This document shows positions 1 to 8,652 of a stretch of DNA of 64,000 bases, piece by piece. A program made the position numbers and the translations under genes. The stretch's first letter is position 1, and each line of letters begins with the position of its first letter. Origin of the DNA: Serratia plymuthica (lineage in GTDB: Bacteria; Pseudomonadota; Gammaproteobacteria; Enterobacterales; Enterobacteriaceae); contig NZ_CP068771.1 in assembly GCF_018336935.1 (NCBI RefSeq), forward strand, positions 248,001 through 312,000, in the 5' to 3' direction. The notes beneath the pieces are model-generated. The model was not told the DNA's origin. It did not search any database and saw only the letters and a program-made list of their open reading frames with translations.

Positions 1-41
1 CAGAAGCAGACTCGTCTGCACCTGCGCCTGAAGCAGAATAA
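1..41 (+). CDS. pnp: Polynucleotide phosphorylase, C-terminal end (partial)
   Basis: Only the last 12 codons and the TAA stop (39-41) are inside the window. The frame reads EADSSAPAPEAE, an acidic Ala/Pro-rich tail of the kind found at the end of enterobacterial PNPase. The call rests mainly on position: pnp lies directly upstream of nlpI, yrbN and deaD in E. coli and its relatives. PNPase is a phosphorolytic 3'-5' exoribonuclease of the degradosome. Nothing catalytic is visible here. Confidence 0.75.
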   Translation, partial: EADSSAPAPEAE

Positions 42-59
42 CTGTATAGATAGATTTAC

Positions 60-85
60 AGCTCCCCGCCATGGGGTTGGGAGCT
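60..85 (+). terminator. Hairpin after pnp
   Basis: Inverted repeat AGCTCCC (60-66) / GGGAGCT (79-85) with a 12-base loop, just after the pnp stop. There is no T tract, so it may be an mRNA-protecting or processing hairpin rather than an efficient terminator. Confidence 0.35.
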
Positions 86-169
86 GTTCGTATCGCGCGG
101 GTAGGATGCCTGCGTATTAGCAAACGGATGACAGGACGTTCATCCAATGTTTGTCTTCGGGAGTGGGAA

Positions 170-1054
170 ATGAAGCCTTTCTTGCGCTGGTGTTACGTTG
201 CGACAGCACTCATGCTGGCAGGATGCAGCAACCATGATTGGCGTAAAGACGAAGTTTTGGCGATCCCGTTGCAGCCAACGCTGCAGCAGGAAGTGATCCT
301 GGCGCGCATGGAACAAATACTTGCCAGCCGGGCACTGACGGACGATGAGCGTGCGCAGCTTTTATATGAGCGCGGTGTGCTGTATGATAGCCTCGGGCTA
401 CGTGCACTGGCGCGCAATGATTTCTCGCAAGCGCTGGCGATACGTCCTGATATGCCGGAAGTTTTCAACTACCTGGGCATTTACTTAACGCAGGCAGGCA
501 ATTTTGATGCTGCCTATGAAGCGTTTGATTCTGTACTAGAGCTTGATCCAACTTACAATTACGCGCGTTTAAACCGGGGCATCGCACTGTATTATGGCGG
601 CCGCTTCCCGTTGGCGCAGGATGATCTGCAGGCGTTTTATCAAGACGACCCAAACGATCCCTTCCGTTCGTTGTGGCTGTATCTTGTGGAAAGAGAAATC
701 GATCCCAAGAAGGCTGACGTAGCGCTCCAGCAGCGTTATGACAAAGCGAACCGAGGGCAATGGGGATGGAATATTGTCGAATTCTACCTGGGCAACATCA
801 GCGAAAAAACGCTGATGGAAAGGCTCAAGGCAGAGGCAACGGATAACACTTCGCTCGCTGAGCATCTCAGTGAAACTGACTTCTATTTGGGTAAACACTA
901 CCTGAGTCTGGGGGACAAGGACACCGCTTCGGCGCTGTTCAAACTGACGGTTGCTAACAACGTTCATAATTTCGTTGAGCACCGCTATGCATTGTTGGAA
1001 TTGGCGCTGTTGGGCCAAGAACAAGACGACCTATCGGAATCGGACCAGCAATAG
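170..1054 (+). CDS. nlpI: Lipoprotein NlpI (TPR protein)
   Basis: This is a 294-residue protein, the same length as E. coli NlpI. The start at 170 gives a lipoprotein signal ending in LAGC with Cys19 as the lipidation site; an in-frame upstream extension would bury the signal. Tetratricopeptide repeats follow, with motifs such as [16 protein letters not shown] and [16 protein letters not shown] at about residues 85-150. NlpI is an outer-membrane lipoprotein that acts as adaptor for the protease Prc and scaffolds peptidoglycan hydrolases such as MepS. It lies between pnp and yrbN-deaD as in other enterobacteria. Confidence 0.97.
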   Translation: MKPFLRWCYVATALMLAGCSNHDWRKDEVLAIPLQPTLQQEVILARMEQILASRALTDDERAQLLYERGVLYDSLGLRALARNDFSQALAIRPDMPEVFNYLGIYLTQAGNFDAAYEAFDSVLELDPTYNYARLNRGIALYYGGRFPLAQDDLQAFYQDDPNDPFRSLWLYLVEREIDPKKADVALQQRYDKANRGQWGWNIVEFYLGNISEKTLMERLKAEATDNTSLAEHLSETDFYLGKHYLSLGDKDTASALFKLTVANNVHNFVEHRYALLELALLGQEQDDLSESDQQ

Positions 1055-1068
1055 CTGACGAACACCTC

Positions 1069-1191
1069 TACCCAAAAGATTTCAAGTTGCGGCAAGGCGG
1101 CAATCGAACGAATCCCTGGGAGCTTAGTTCACTAAGTGACGAGGGTGAGGGAGAGCAGCCAACACAGCGGCGGCTTGGAAGATGAAGGGTA
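1069..1191. repeat. ERIC element (deaD leader copy)
   Basis: A 123-bp imperfect palindrome bounded by TACCC and GGGTA, with the ERIC core (CTGGGAGCTTAGTTCACTAAGTGAC). It is inverted relative to the copies at 18947, 35509 and 53512. It fills half of the nlpI-yrbN gap and may be transcribed as part of the deaD leader. Confidence 0.85.
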
Positions 1192-1295
1192 ATCAGCCTG
1201 ATTAACATTGGTTTTATAGCCAAAGTTATCGCCTTAACGGGCGAGGGCTTCTTTGTTCGTTTTATAATCTAATTTGAGCCGGTTCACACTTTTCA
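1192..1295 (+). promoter_or_regulatory. Probable yrbN-deaD promoter/leader region
   Basis: This AT-richer stretch lies between the ERIC element and yrbN. A perfect -10 hexamer TATAAT is at 1263-1268, but no good -35 sits 16-18 bp upstream. Long cold-responsive leaders are known for deaD in E. coli. Promoter use here is inferred. Confidence 0.4.
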
Positions 1296-1376
1296 ATGAA
1301 AATGACTGAAAATTTTCTCGACGAGTTATGTAGACTGGCTGCCATTATTAATGAGGCACGTGTACATGACTACTGA
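1296..1376 (+). CDS. yrbN: YrbN leader peptide upstream of deaD
   Basis: A 26-codon ORF starts [18 protein letters not shown] and ends ARVHDY. As far as I recall this matches E. coli YrbN along its whole length, which supports real translation. Its last 11 bases overlap the deaD start codon (ATG at 1366, yrbN stop 1374-1376), so the two are probably translationally coupled. The peptide's own function is unknown. No strong Shine-Dalgarno is visible before its ATG. Confidence 0.85.
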   Translation: MKMTENFLDELCRLAAIINEARVHDY

Positions 1377-3336
1377 GCTTGAAACCTCTTTTGCTGACCT
1401 GGGGCTGTCTGCTCCTATCATTTCTGCCCTGACCGATCTGGGCTACGAAAAACCGTCACCGATCCAGGCTGAGTGTATTCCTCACCTGTTGAACGGCCGT
1501 GATGTGCTGGGCATGGCGCAGACCGGTAGCGGTAAAACTGCAGCGTTCTCGCTGCCACTGCTGCACAACCTTGACGCTTCCCTGAAGGCACCACAGATTC
1601 TGGTGCTGGCACCGACCCGCGAACTGGCGGTTCAGGTTGCTGAAGCGATGACTGATTTCTCTAAACATATGACTGGCGTTAACGTTGTTGCCCTGTACGG
1701 CGGCCAACGTTACGACGTGCAGCTGCGCGCCTTGCGTCAGGGCCCACAAATCGTAGTGGGTACCCCAGGCCGCCTGCTGGACCACCTGAAACGCGGCACG
1801 CTGAACCTCTCTAACCTGAGCGGTCTGGTGCTGGATGAAGCCGACGAAATGCTGCGCATGGGCTTTATCGAAGACGTAGAAACCATCATGGCGGAGATCC
1901 CGGCTGAACATCAGACCGCGTTGTTCTCTGCAACCATGCCGGAAGCGATCCGTCGCATTACCCGTCGCTTCATGAAAGATCCGCAGGAAGTGCGCATTCA
2001 GTCCAGCATCACTACCCGTCCGGACATCAGCCAGAGCTACTGGACTGCGCAAGGCATGCGCAAGAACGAAGCGCTGGTGCGTTTCCTGGAAGCTGAAGAC
2101 TTTGATGCGGCGATCATCTTCGTGCGTACCAAAAACGCGACCCTGGAAGTGGCTGAAGCGCTGGAGCGCAGCGGTTACAGCAGCGCCGCACTGAACGGCG
2201 ACATGAACCAGGCGCTGCGTGAGCAGACCCTGGAGCGTCTGAAAGACGGTCGTCTGGATATCCTGATCGCCACCGACGTTGCCGCTCGCGGTCTGGACGT
2301 TGAGCGTATCAGCCTGGTTGTGAACTACGACATCCCTATGGATTCCGAGTCTTACGTTCACCGTATCGGTCGTACCGGTCGTGCTGGTCGCGCCGGCCGC
2401 GCGCTGCTGTTCGTGGAAAACCGCGAACGCCGCCTGCTGCGCAACATCGAACGCACCATGAAGCTGACCATTCCAGAAGTTGAGCTGCCAAATGCAGAGC
2501 TGCTGGGTGAGCGTCGTCTGGCCAAGTTCGCCGCTAAAGTACAGCAACAGCTGGAAAGCAGCGATCTGGACATGTACCGCGCGCTGCTGGCTAAACTGCA
2601 GCCGGAAGAAGAGCTGGAAATGGAAACTCTGGCCGCAGCACTGCTGAAAATGGCGCAGGGCGAACGTCCTCTGATTCTGCCACCGGATCCGGTATTCAAA
2701 CCGCGTCAACGTCGTGAGTTCAACGACCGTGACGATCGTGGCTCAGATCGCGGCAACGACCGTCGTCGTGACGCGCGTCCAGACAGCCGTGACGGTGGCG
2801 CTGAGCGTCCACGTCGCGAACGTCGTGACGTTGGCGAAATGCAGCTGTACCGCATTGAAGTGGGCCGTGATGACGGTGTGGAAGTTCGTCATATCGTTGG
2901 CGCGATCGCTAACGAAGGCGACATCAGCAGCCGTTACATCGGTAACATCAAGCTGTTTGCCGGCCACTCCACCATCGAACTGCCAAAAGGCATGCCGGGC
3001 GAGATCCTGTCTCACTTCACCCGTACCCGCATCCTGAACAAGCCGATGAACATGCAGTTGCTGGGCGATGCACAGCCGCATGAACGTCGTGAGCGTCGCG
3101 AAGGCGGGGCTCCTGGTGGCGAGCGTCGTGGCGGTGCTCGTCCGTTCAACGGCGAACGTCGCGAAGGTGCCGGCGCCGGTGCTCCACGTCGTTCTTTCAA
3201 TGAGCGTCGCGAAGGCGGTAACGCCAACGCCGGTGGCGAACGTCGTGGCGGTAACTTCAACCGTGACGGCCAACGCGCACCGCGTCGTGATGATGCCGCT
3301 CCGGCTGCACCACGTCGCCGTTTCGGTGATGCATAA
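1366..3336 (+). CDS. deaD: Cold-shock DEAD-box RNA helicase DeaD (CsdA)
   Basis: A 656-residue ATP-dependent RNA helicase for ribosome assembly and mRNA turnover in the cold. Visible parts are the Q motif (about residues 8-36), Walker A AQTGSGKT (51-58), DEAD (157-160), SAT, the helicase C domain with [15 protein letters not shown], a DbpA-type RNA-binding domain (about 490-570) and a low-complexity Arg/Gly tail of RRE/GGERR repeats. The ATG at 1366 is chosen because GAGG at 1353-1356 is well spaced and [14 protein letters not shown] aligns with the family start; the ATG at 1351 is out of family. It follows yrbN with an 11-base overlap and ends at a strong terminator. Confidence 0.98.
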   Translation: MTTELETSFADLGLSAPIISALTDLGYEKPSPIQAECIPHLLNGRDVLGMAQTGSGKTAAFSLPLLHNLDASLKAPQILVLAPTRELAVQVAEAMTDFSKHMTGVNVVALYGGQRYDVQLRALRQGPQIVVGTPGRLLDHLKRGTLNLSNLSGLVLDEADEMLRMGFIEDVETIMAEIPAEHQTALFSATMPEAIRRITRRFMKDPQEVRIQSSITTRPDISQSYWTAQGMRKNEALVRFLEAEDFDAAIIFVRTKNATLEVAEALERSGYSSAALNGDMNQALREQTLERLKDGRLDILIATDVAARGLDVERISLVVNYDIPMDSESYVHRIGRTGRAGRAGRALLFVENRERRLLRNIERTMKLTIPEVELPNAELLGERRLAKFAAKVQQQLESSDLDMYRALLAKLQPEEELEMETLAAALLKMAQGERPLILPPDPVFKPRQRREFNDRDDRGSDRGNDRRRDARPDSRDGGAERPRRERRDVGEMQLYRIEVGRDDGVEVRHIVGAIANEGDISSRYIGNIKLFAGHSTIELPKGMPGEILSHFTRTRILNKPMNMQLLGDAQPHERRERREGGAPGGERRGGARPFNGERREGAGAGAPRRSFNERREGGNANAGGERRGGNFNRDGQRAPRRDDAAPAAPRRRFGDA

Positions 3337-3370
3337 CGTCTGATTTAGCCGTTCGCGGTTAGTCACACTG

Positions 3371-3398
3371 AAAAACCAGCCTTCGGGCTGGTTTTTTT
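3371..3398 (+). terminator. Rho-independent terminator of deaD
   Basis: Six-base-pair GC-rich stem CCAGCC/GGCTGG around a TTCG tetraloop, followed by seven T residues (3392-3398) and preceded by an A run. Confidence 0.92.
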
Positions 3399-3483
3399 AT
3401 GCCTGAAATTTACCGTTAAGCGCGGTTAAATGGCGTATCCTTTATAAGGTTTTTTCTTATGGATACTACGCACAGGAGATGCC

Positions 3484-4698
3484 ATGAGTTGGCAGCAATT
3501 TAAATCTCAATACCTGGTGCGCTTTTGGGCGCCACTGCCGGCGGTGATTGCCGCCGGGATACTCTCGACTTACTACTTCGGCATGACCGGCACCTTCTGG
3601 GCGGTAACCGGCGAATTTACCCGCTGGGGCGGCCATTTGTTGCAGGCGTTTGGCCTGCATCCCGAGCAATGGGGCTACTTTAAGGTTATCGGCCTTGAGG
3701 GCACGCCGCTGCAACGCATCGACGGTCGGATGATCATCGGTATGTTCGCCGGCTGCATCGCCGCCGCGCTGTGGGCCAACAACATCAAGCTACGCCGGCC
3801 ACAGCACCGTATCCGCATTGTACAGGCGCTGTTGGGCGGCATTATCGCCGGCTTTGGCGCGCGGTTGGCGATGGGGTGTAACCTGGCGGCGTTTTTTACC
3901 GGCATTCCGCAGTTCTCGCTGCACGCCTGGTTCTTCGCGCTGGCAACCGCAGCCGGTTCTTACTTTGGCGCCAAATTTACCCTGCTGCCGCTGTTCCGTA
4001 TCCCGGTGAAATTGCAAAAAGTGCAGGCGGCTGCGTCGCTGACGCAAAAGCCAGACCAGGCGCGCCGCCGTTTCCGCCTGGGGATGGTGATTTTCTGCCT
4101 GTCGCTTGCCTGGTCATTGTGGACGCTGTTTGATGCACCTAAGCTCGGCATCGCCATGCTGTTTGGCATCGGCTTTGGTCTGTTGATTGAACGCGCGCAG
4201 ATCTGCTTCACCTCGGCGTTCCGCGATCTGTGGATCACCGGCCGCACCCACATGGCGAAAGCGATCATTATCGGCATGGCGGTCAGCGCCATCGGCATTT
4301 TCAGTTACGTGCAGCTCGGCGTCGCGCCTAAAATCATGTGGGCCGGCCCCAATGCGGTGATTGGCGGGCTGTTGTTCGGTTTCGGCATCGTGCTGGCCGG
4401 CGGTTGCGAGACCGGCTGGATGTACCGCGCGGTAGAAGGGCAGGTGCATTATTGGTGGGTCGGGCTGGGCAATATCATCGGCGCCACGTTGCTGGCTTAC
4501 TATTGGGACGATTTGGCCCCGGTGCTGGCAACCGACTACGACAAGGTCAACCTGCTGGACACCTTCGGGCCGATCGGCGGCCTGCTGGTCACTTACCTGC
4601 TGCTGGCGCTGGCGTTTGCCGCCATGCTGTGGTGGGAGAAACGCTTTTTCCGCGCCAAACCCGACGCGCAGGTGGTTAATTTAAGGAGAGTGTCATGA
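3484..4698 (+). CDS. yedE: YeeE/YedE-family transporter YedE
   Basis: A 404-residue polytopic inner-membrane protein, very similar in length and sequence to E. coli YedE. It has two YeeE/YedE repeats with small-residue motifs MGCNLAAFFTGIPQFS (about 124-139) and GGCETGWMYRAVEGQ (about 305-319), whose cysteines are typical of the family. Relatives carry sulfur species such as thiosulfate, and YedE has been linked to selenium metabolism; the substrate here is not evident. An AGGAG ribosome site precedes the ATG. Its stop overlaps the yedF start (ATGA at 4695-4698), giving a two-gene operon. In E. coli the pair sits elsewhere on the chromosome. Confidence 0.9.
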   Translation: MSWQQFKSQYLVRFWAPLPAVIAAGILSTYYFGMTGTFWAVTGEFTRWGGHLLQAFGLHPEQWGYFKVIGLEGTPLQRIDGRMIIGMFAGCIAAALWANNIKLRRPQHRIRIVQALLGGIIAGFGARLAMGCNLAAFFTGIPQFSLHAWFFALATAAGSYFGAKFTLLPLFRIPVKLQKVQAAASLTQKPDQARRRFRLGMVIFCLSLAWSLWTLFDAPKLGIAMLFGIGFGLLIERAQICFTSAFRDLWITGRTHMAKAIIIGMAVSAIGIFSYVQLGVAPKIMWAGPNAVIGGLLFGFGIVLAGGCETGWMYRAVEGQVHYWWVGLGNIIGATLLAYYWDDLAPVLATDYDKVNLLDTFGPIGGLLVTYLLLALAFAAMLWWEKRFFRAKPDAQVVNLRRVS

Positions 4699-4934
4699 AA
4701 CAGGCGGCTATAGTGCCGGATTACCGGCTGGACATGCTCGGCGAGCCTTGCCCCTACCCGGCGGTGGCGACGCTGGAAGCGATGCCGCAGCTTAAACCGG
4801 GAGAGATTCTGGAGGTGATCAGCGATTGCCCGCAGTCGATCAATAACATCCCGCTCGACGCGCGCAACCACGGTTACAAGGTGCTGGATATCCAGCAGGA
4901 CGGTCCGACCATCCGCTATCTTATCCAACGCTGA
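4695..4934 (+). CDS. yedF: TusA-like sulfurtransferase-fold protein YedF
   Basis: A 79-residue SirA/TusA-fold protein nearly identical to E. coli YedF (77 residues). The conserved CPxP motif is CPYP at 19-22, with Cys19 the expected persulfide carrier, and SDCPQSINNIPLDARNHGY is the family signature. It is translationally coupled to yedE by a four-base overlap. The likely role is to accept or deliver sulfur (or selenium) for the partner transporter, but the substrate is inferred. Confidence 0.9.
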   Translation: MKQAAIVPDYRLDMLGEPCPYPAVATLEAMPQLKPGEILEVISDCPQSINNIPLDARNHGYKVLDIQQDGPTIRYLIQR

Positions 4935-4942
4935 CGCCAGGG

Positions 4943-5809
4943 TTACTCTGCGCCGCCGGTCAACTGATGCAGGCGGCGTTCACTCTGCTCATCTGCCGGT
5001 ACATATACCAGCATCCGGTCGCCGTTGCGCGGCGCCGACCACCAGTTATTTTGCCGCAGGCTCATCACCCCCACCAAAGGATGGCGAAAGCGTTTGACGT
5101 TGTTGTCGACGCCGCGCACTTCATGCCGTTCCCAGATAGTGCGGAAATCTTCGGAGACCGCCATATAGCGCGCCAGTTGCGCTTCCCAGATCGGTTCACC
5201 CAAATGCTCCGCCATCTGAGCGCGGAACATCGCCACCATTTTCGGCATGACTTCATCCCAGTCCAGTTGGCTGGCACGCCAGTGTTCGTGGGTGAACGCC
5301 AGATAGATGCAGTTGCGATCTTCCGGCGGCAGCTCGGTCAGTTCGACGCCCATCAGCAAACAATAGGCCCGGTTGAACCCCAGAATATCGAAGCGTGCGT
5401 TGGAAATGATCGCCGGCAGCGGGTCGAGCTGATCAAGAATTTTTTGCCCGTATGCCGACAACTGCTCGCAGTCGCCGCTTTGCGTGGCCGCCGGCAAGCT
5501 TTGCCCCGCCAGCCTGAACAGGTGGTGAGTTTCCGCTTCGTTGCATTGCAGCGCATTGGCGATAGCGGTCAGCGTTTTTGGCGAAGCTTGAATTGGCCGC
5601 CCCTGTTCCAGCCAGGTGTACCAGGTGATGCCAACGTCGGCCAACTGCGCGACCTCTTCACGGCGCAGTCCGGGCGTGCGCCGTTGACGCATGCGCGCAA
5701 GCCCCAGTCGGTTGGGGTCCAGGCTCTCGCGGCGCGTGCGCAGAAAAGCGCCCAACAGCTTGCGGTTATCGGCGTGAACGGCAGCGGTAATGCGGGTAGT
5801 TACGGGCAT
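4943..5809 (-). CDS. XRE-family regulator with MmyB-like ligand domain
   Basis: A 288-residue transcription factor. Residues about 20-85 form a helix-turn-helix with RRTPGLRREEVAQLADVGIT and YTWLEQGR, the hallmark of the MmyB-type XRE subgroup. The rest (about 105-280) matches the MmyB-like PAS-fold ligand-binding domain that binds fatty acids or other small hydrophobic molecules in characterised members. It is transcribed divergently from the MFS exporter at 5931, so it probably controls that gene and itself. Ligand unknown. Confidence 0.82.
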   Translation of the reverse strand: MPVTTRITAAVHADNRKLLGAFLRTRRESLDPNRLGLARMRQRRTPGLRREEVAQLADVGITWYTWLEQGRPIQASPKTLTAIANALQCNEAETHHLFRLAGQSLPAATQSGDCEQLSAYGQKILDQLDPLPAIISNARFDILGFNRAYCLLMGVELTELPPEDRNCIYLAFTHEHWRASQLDWDEVMPKMVAMFRAQMAEHLGEPIWEAQLARYMAVSEDFRTIWERHEVRGVDNNVKRFRHPLVGVMSLRQNNWWSAPRNGDRMLVYVPADEQSERRLHQLTGGAE

Positions 5810-5832
5810 GAATAATTTACTCCTGCAACGAG

Positions 5833-5870
5833 ACCGGTAGTTTTTATACCATGATAATCAAGAACTGGTA
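5833..5870. promoter_or_regulatory. Candidate operator in divergent regulator/MFS region
   Basis: Direct heptamers ACCGGTA (5833-5839) and ACTGGTA (5864-5870) start 31 bp apart, three helical turns, within the 121-bp gap between the regulator and exporter genes. GGTA/TACC arms also flank an AT-rich core at 5836-5850. The arrangement suits a dimeric regulator, but no known motif was matched. Confidence 0.3.
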
Positions 5871-5930
5871 CCCGTGTATTTTAAAGGTGATGCTAATCAC
5901 ATTCCTGGGTTAACACAATGGATGAGAACA

Positions 5931-7373
5931 ATGAGCGCACCTTCAACGGCGGCCAAGCTGGGCCGCGCGGGGTTGATTATTTTGTTGGCGGGGCAGTTGC
6001 TGCCGATGATCGATTTTTCCATCGTCAATGTCGGGCTGGATGCGATAGCACGGTCGTTGGGGGCCAGCCCGGCACAGCTGGAACTGATTGTGGCGGTCTA
6101 TGGCGTGGCGTTCGCCGTCTGTCTGGCGATGGGCGGCCGCCTGGGGGACAACCTGGGGCGGCGCAACCTGTTCCTGTGGGGCGTGCGAATATTTGCCGTG
6201 GCCTCATTGATGTGCGGGTTGGCGAACTCCGTCTGGCTGTTACTGGTGGCCCGGGTGCTGCAGGGGGTTGGCGCGGCGTTTATCGTGCCGCAAATCCTGG
6301 CCACCATACACGTGTGCCTGCGGGGCCGCGAACATACCAAGGCGTTGGGAATGTACGGCGCTATCGGTGGGCTGGCGTTTATCGTCGGCCAGGTGCTGGG
6401 CGGGCTGTTGATCACCCTTGATATTGCCGGCACCGGCTGGCGCAGCGTATTCCTGATTAATATTCCGGTATGCCTGTTGGTGCTGGCCTGCGCCCACCGT
6501 TGGGTGCCTAATACCCGTGGGGAGAAGCGGGTGAACGTCGATCTCCCGGGCACGCTGTTGCTTGGATTGACCATCGTCTGCCTGCTGTTCCCGCTGGCAT
6601 TGGGGCCGGTATGGCACTGGCCGTGGCCTTGCCTGGTGCTGTTGGCGGCCAGCATGCCGCTGTTGTGGCTATTGTTGCGGGTCGAACGGCGGCAGGAGCA
6701 ACGGCGTAATTTCCCGCTGTTGCCACCCGCGCTGCTGCGTTTGACGAGCGTGCGCTTCGGGCTGGTGATCGCCATCCTGTTCTTCTCCTGCTGGAGCGGT
6801 TTTATGTTCGTGATGGCGCTGACGTTGCAGTCCGGCGCGGGGCTGAGTTCATTCCAGTCAGGCAATGCGTTTATCGCGCTGGGGGCGGCCTATTTTATTT
6901 CGTCGCTGCTGAGCAGCACGGTGGTGGAACACTTCGGCAAGGTACGGACGCTGATGTTTGGCTGTCTGATCCAGATGGTGGGTCTGTTGGCGCTGATGCT
7001 GACGCTGAAACTGGTTTGGCCGCATCCGGGGGTGTGGAATTTGATCCCGGCGACGGTGTTGATCGGCTTCGGGCAGGCGTTTATCGTCAGCAGTTTCTTC
7101 CGTATCGGCCTGTCTGACGTACCGCCAGAGCACGCCGGCTCCGGCAGCGCCATGCTGGCTACGGTGCAACAGACGGCATTGGGGCTGGGGCCGATCCTGC
7201 TGGGCACGCTGCTGGTGCAGATGCTGCATTTGGCGCCCGGTAATTACCTGAATGCGGTGCTGGTGGCGGTGGCGGCCGAATTTTGCCTGATGCTGGTGTT
7301 GCTGAGCTGTACGCTGCTGTTTCTGCGGGCCGATCGCCGCCTGCAGGCACGGGAAGTGGTAAAACAGGCCTGA
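5931..7373 (+). CDS. DHA2-type MFS drug/metabolite exporter
   Basis: A 480-residue inner-membrane proton antiporter of the 14-helix DHA2 family, counting from the ATG at 5931. The loop 2-3 motif GGRLGDNLGRRNLF and the motif C-like helix 5 segment (GAIGGLAFIVGQVLGGLL) are visible, and hydrophobic helices run throughout. The start at 5931 (MSAPSTAAKLGRAG) is preferred because GGATGAG precedes it; a GTG at 5874 would add 19 poorly supported residues. Substrate unknown. The divergent XRE/MmyB regulator at 4943-5809 is its probable repressor. Confidence 0.85.
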   Translation: MSAPSTAAKLGRAGLIILLAGQLLPMIDFSIVNVGLDAIARSLGASPAQLELIVAVYGVAFAVCLAMGGRLGDNLGRRNLFLWGVRIFAVASLMCGLANSVWLLLVARVLQGVGAAFIVPQILATIHVCLRGREHTKALGMYGAIGGLAFIVGQVLGGLLITLDIAGTGWRSVFLINIPVCLLVLACAHRWVPNTRGEKRVNVDLPGTLLLGLTIVCLLFPLALGPVWHWPWPCLVLLAASMPLLWLLLRVERRQEQRRNFPLLPPALLRLTSVRFGLVIAILFFSCWSGFMFVMALTLQSGAGLSSFQSGNAFIALGAAYFISSLLSSTVVEHFGKVRTLMFGCLIQMVGLLALMLTLKLVWPHPGVWNLIPATVLIGFGQAFIVSSFFRIGLSDVPPEHAGSGSAMLATVQQTALGLGPILLGTLLVQMLHLAPGNYLNAVLVAVAAEFCLMLVLLSCTLLFLRADRRLQAREVVKQA

Positions 7374-7386
7374 CGGCCGGTTAACG

Positions 7387-7413
7387 GTGGGGGAAGCCAT
7401 TTCCCCCACTTTT
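7387..7413. terminator. Terminator between MFS gene and yhbW
   Basis: Perfect nine-base-pair stem GTGGGGGAA (7387-7395) / TTCCCCCAC (7401-7409), five-base loop and TTTT. It lies between convergent genes and may serve both directions, though the T run is on the plus strand. Confidence 0.85.
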
Positions 7414-7416
7414 CAT

Positions 7417-8442
7417 TTAGCCTTTCACCACATCGCCTTTCACGCCGGCGACAATCTCAAACGAATGCAGCCGCGCCTGATGATCGAAGATCTGGCCATT
7501 GACCATGATTTCATCCGCGCCGGTTTCGCGCTGCAGCGCCTGCAGCCCGTGGCGAACGGTGCTTTCATTACCGACTATCGACATGCGCAGCGCCTGATCG
7601 ACACCGTATTGCTCCCCGGCGGTCCACAGCGCGTGGATATTGTCCACCGGCGCCGGCAGCGGGCCCGGCGAACCGCGGCGCAGGTTAATGAATTGCTGTT
7701 GCATTGAGGTAAACAGCCGGCGGGCCTCTTCGTCGCTGTCGGCGGCCACCACGTTGACGCATACCATGGCATGCGGCTGTGCGCATTGTTCGGAAGGTTT
7801 GAAGTTATCGCGATACAGCTTCAGCGCCTGGAACAACATTTCCGGCGCAAAGTGGGAAGCGAAGGCGAACGGCAGGCCAAGCTGTGCCGCCAGCTGTGCG
7901 CTGTACAGGCTCGAACCCAGCAGCCAGAGCGGCACATGCAAACCCTGGCCCGGCACGGCCTGCACCGGTTGGCCCGGTTGCGCATCGCAGAAATAATGCT
8001 GCAGCTCCTGCACGTCGCGCGGGAAGTTATCCACTTCGCCGGAAAGGTGGCGGCGCAGCGCCATCATGGTGCGCTGATCGGTGCCGGGCGCACGGCCAAG
8101 GCCCAGATCGATACGCCCCGGATACAAGGATTCCAGCGTGCCGAACTGTTCGGCAATCACCAGCGGCGCATGGTTGGGCAGCATCACGCCGCCGGAGCCG
8201 AGGCGAATGCTCTGGGTGCCGGCGGCCAGAAAGCCCAACAGCACCGAGGTGGCCGCACTGCCGATCCCGGTCATATTGTGATGTTCCGCCAACCAATAGC
8301 GCTGATAGCCCCATTTTTCGGCATGCTGTGCTAAATCTAAAGAGGCGTGAAACGCATCGCGCGGTTTGGCCCCTTGCGGAATGGGGGATAAATCCAGTAC
8401 CGAAAGCGGTACCACGGTTTTTTCAGTCATGACATCGTCCAT
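7417..8442 (-). CDS. yhbW: Luciferase-like flavin-dependent monooxygenase YhbW
   Basis: A 341-residue member of the bacterial luciferase-like (LLM) superfamily, close to E. coli YhbW along its length. Conserved stretches include [34 protein letters not shown] and LGLGRAPG, typical of FMN-binding TIM-barrel monooxygenases. Reaction and substrate are not established. Near neighbours match the E. coli mtr-yhbW-ubiV order, but mtr is absent and other genes take its place. [14 protein letters not shown], a few residues in, is an alternative start. Confidence 0.92.
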   Translation of the reverse strand: MDDVMTEKTVVPLSVLDLSPIPQGAKPRDAFHASLDLAQHAEKWGYQRYWLAEHHNMTGIGSAATSVLLGFLAAGTQSIRLGSGGVMLPNHAPLVIAEQFGTLESLYPGRIDLGLGRAPGTDQRTMMALRRHLSGEVDNFPRDVQELQHYFCDAQPGQPVQAVPGQGLHVPLWLLGSSLYSAQLAAQLGLPFAFASHFAPEMLFQALKLYRDNFKPSEQCAQPHAMVCVNVVAADSDEEARRLFTSMQQQFINLRRGSPGPLPAPVDNIHALWTAGEQYGVDQALRMSIVGNESTVRHGLQALQRETGADEIMVNGQIFDHQARLHSFEIVAGVKGDVVKG

Positions 8443-8543
8443 CAGAGGAGTGATCGCTTAAAGGGCGATTGCAGGAGTCTGCAAACTACAAAGTCGAATG
8501 TGCTTTAGCATTAAAAGCATAATCCAATTTAGGGTTATAAAAG

Positions 8544-8568
8544 AGGATATATGTGCTTGTGATATCCT
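8544..8568. promoter_or_regulatory. Inverted repeat upstream of the HlyD/ABC-2 operon
   Basis: Seven-base arms AGGATAT (8544-8550) and ATATCCT (8562-8568) flank an 11-base centre, in the 210-bp gap between yhbW and the HlyD-type gene. It could be an operator for either divergent gene. No family consensus recognised. Confidence 0.3.
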
Positions 8569-8652
8569 TATGAGAAAATGGTTTTTTAGAGCGTATTAAA
8601 ATATGGACGTGATGATTCCCACCTGCCGCTTACCGTTCCGGGAGCTTGAATA

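Noticed and set aside
1456..2709. 417-codon antisense frame within deaD
   Set aside because: A shadow of a strongly conserved gene with no recognisable domain.
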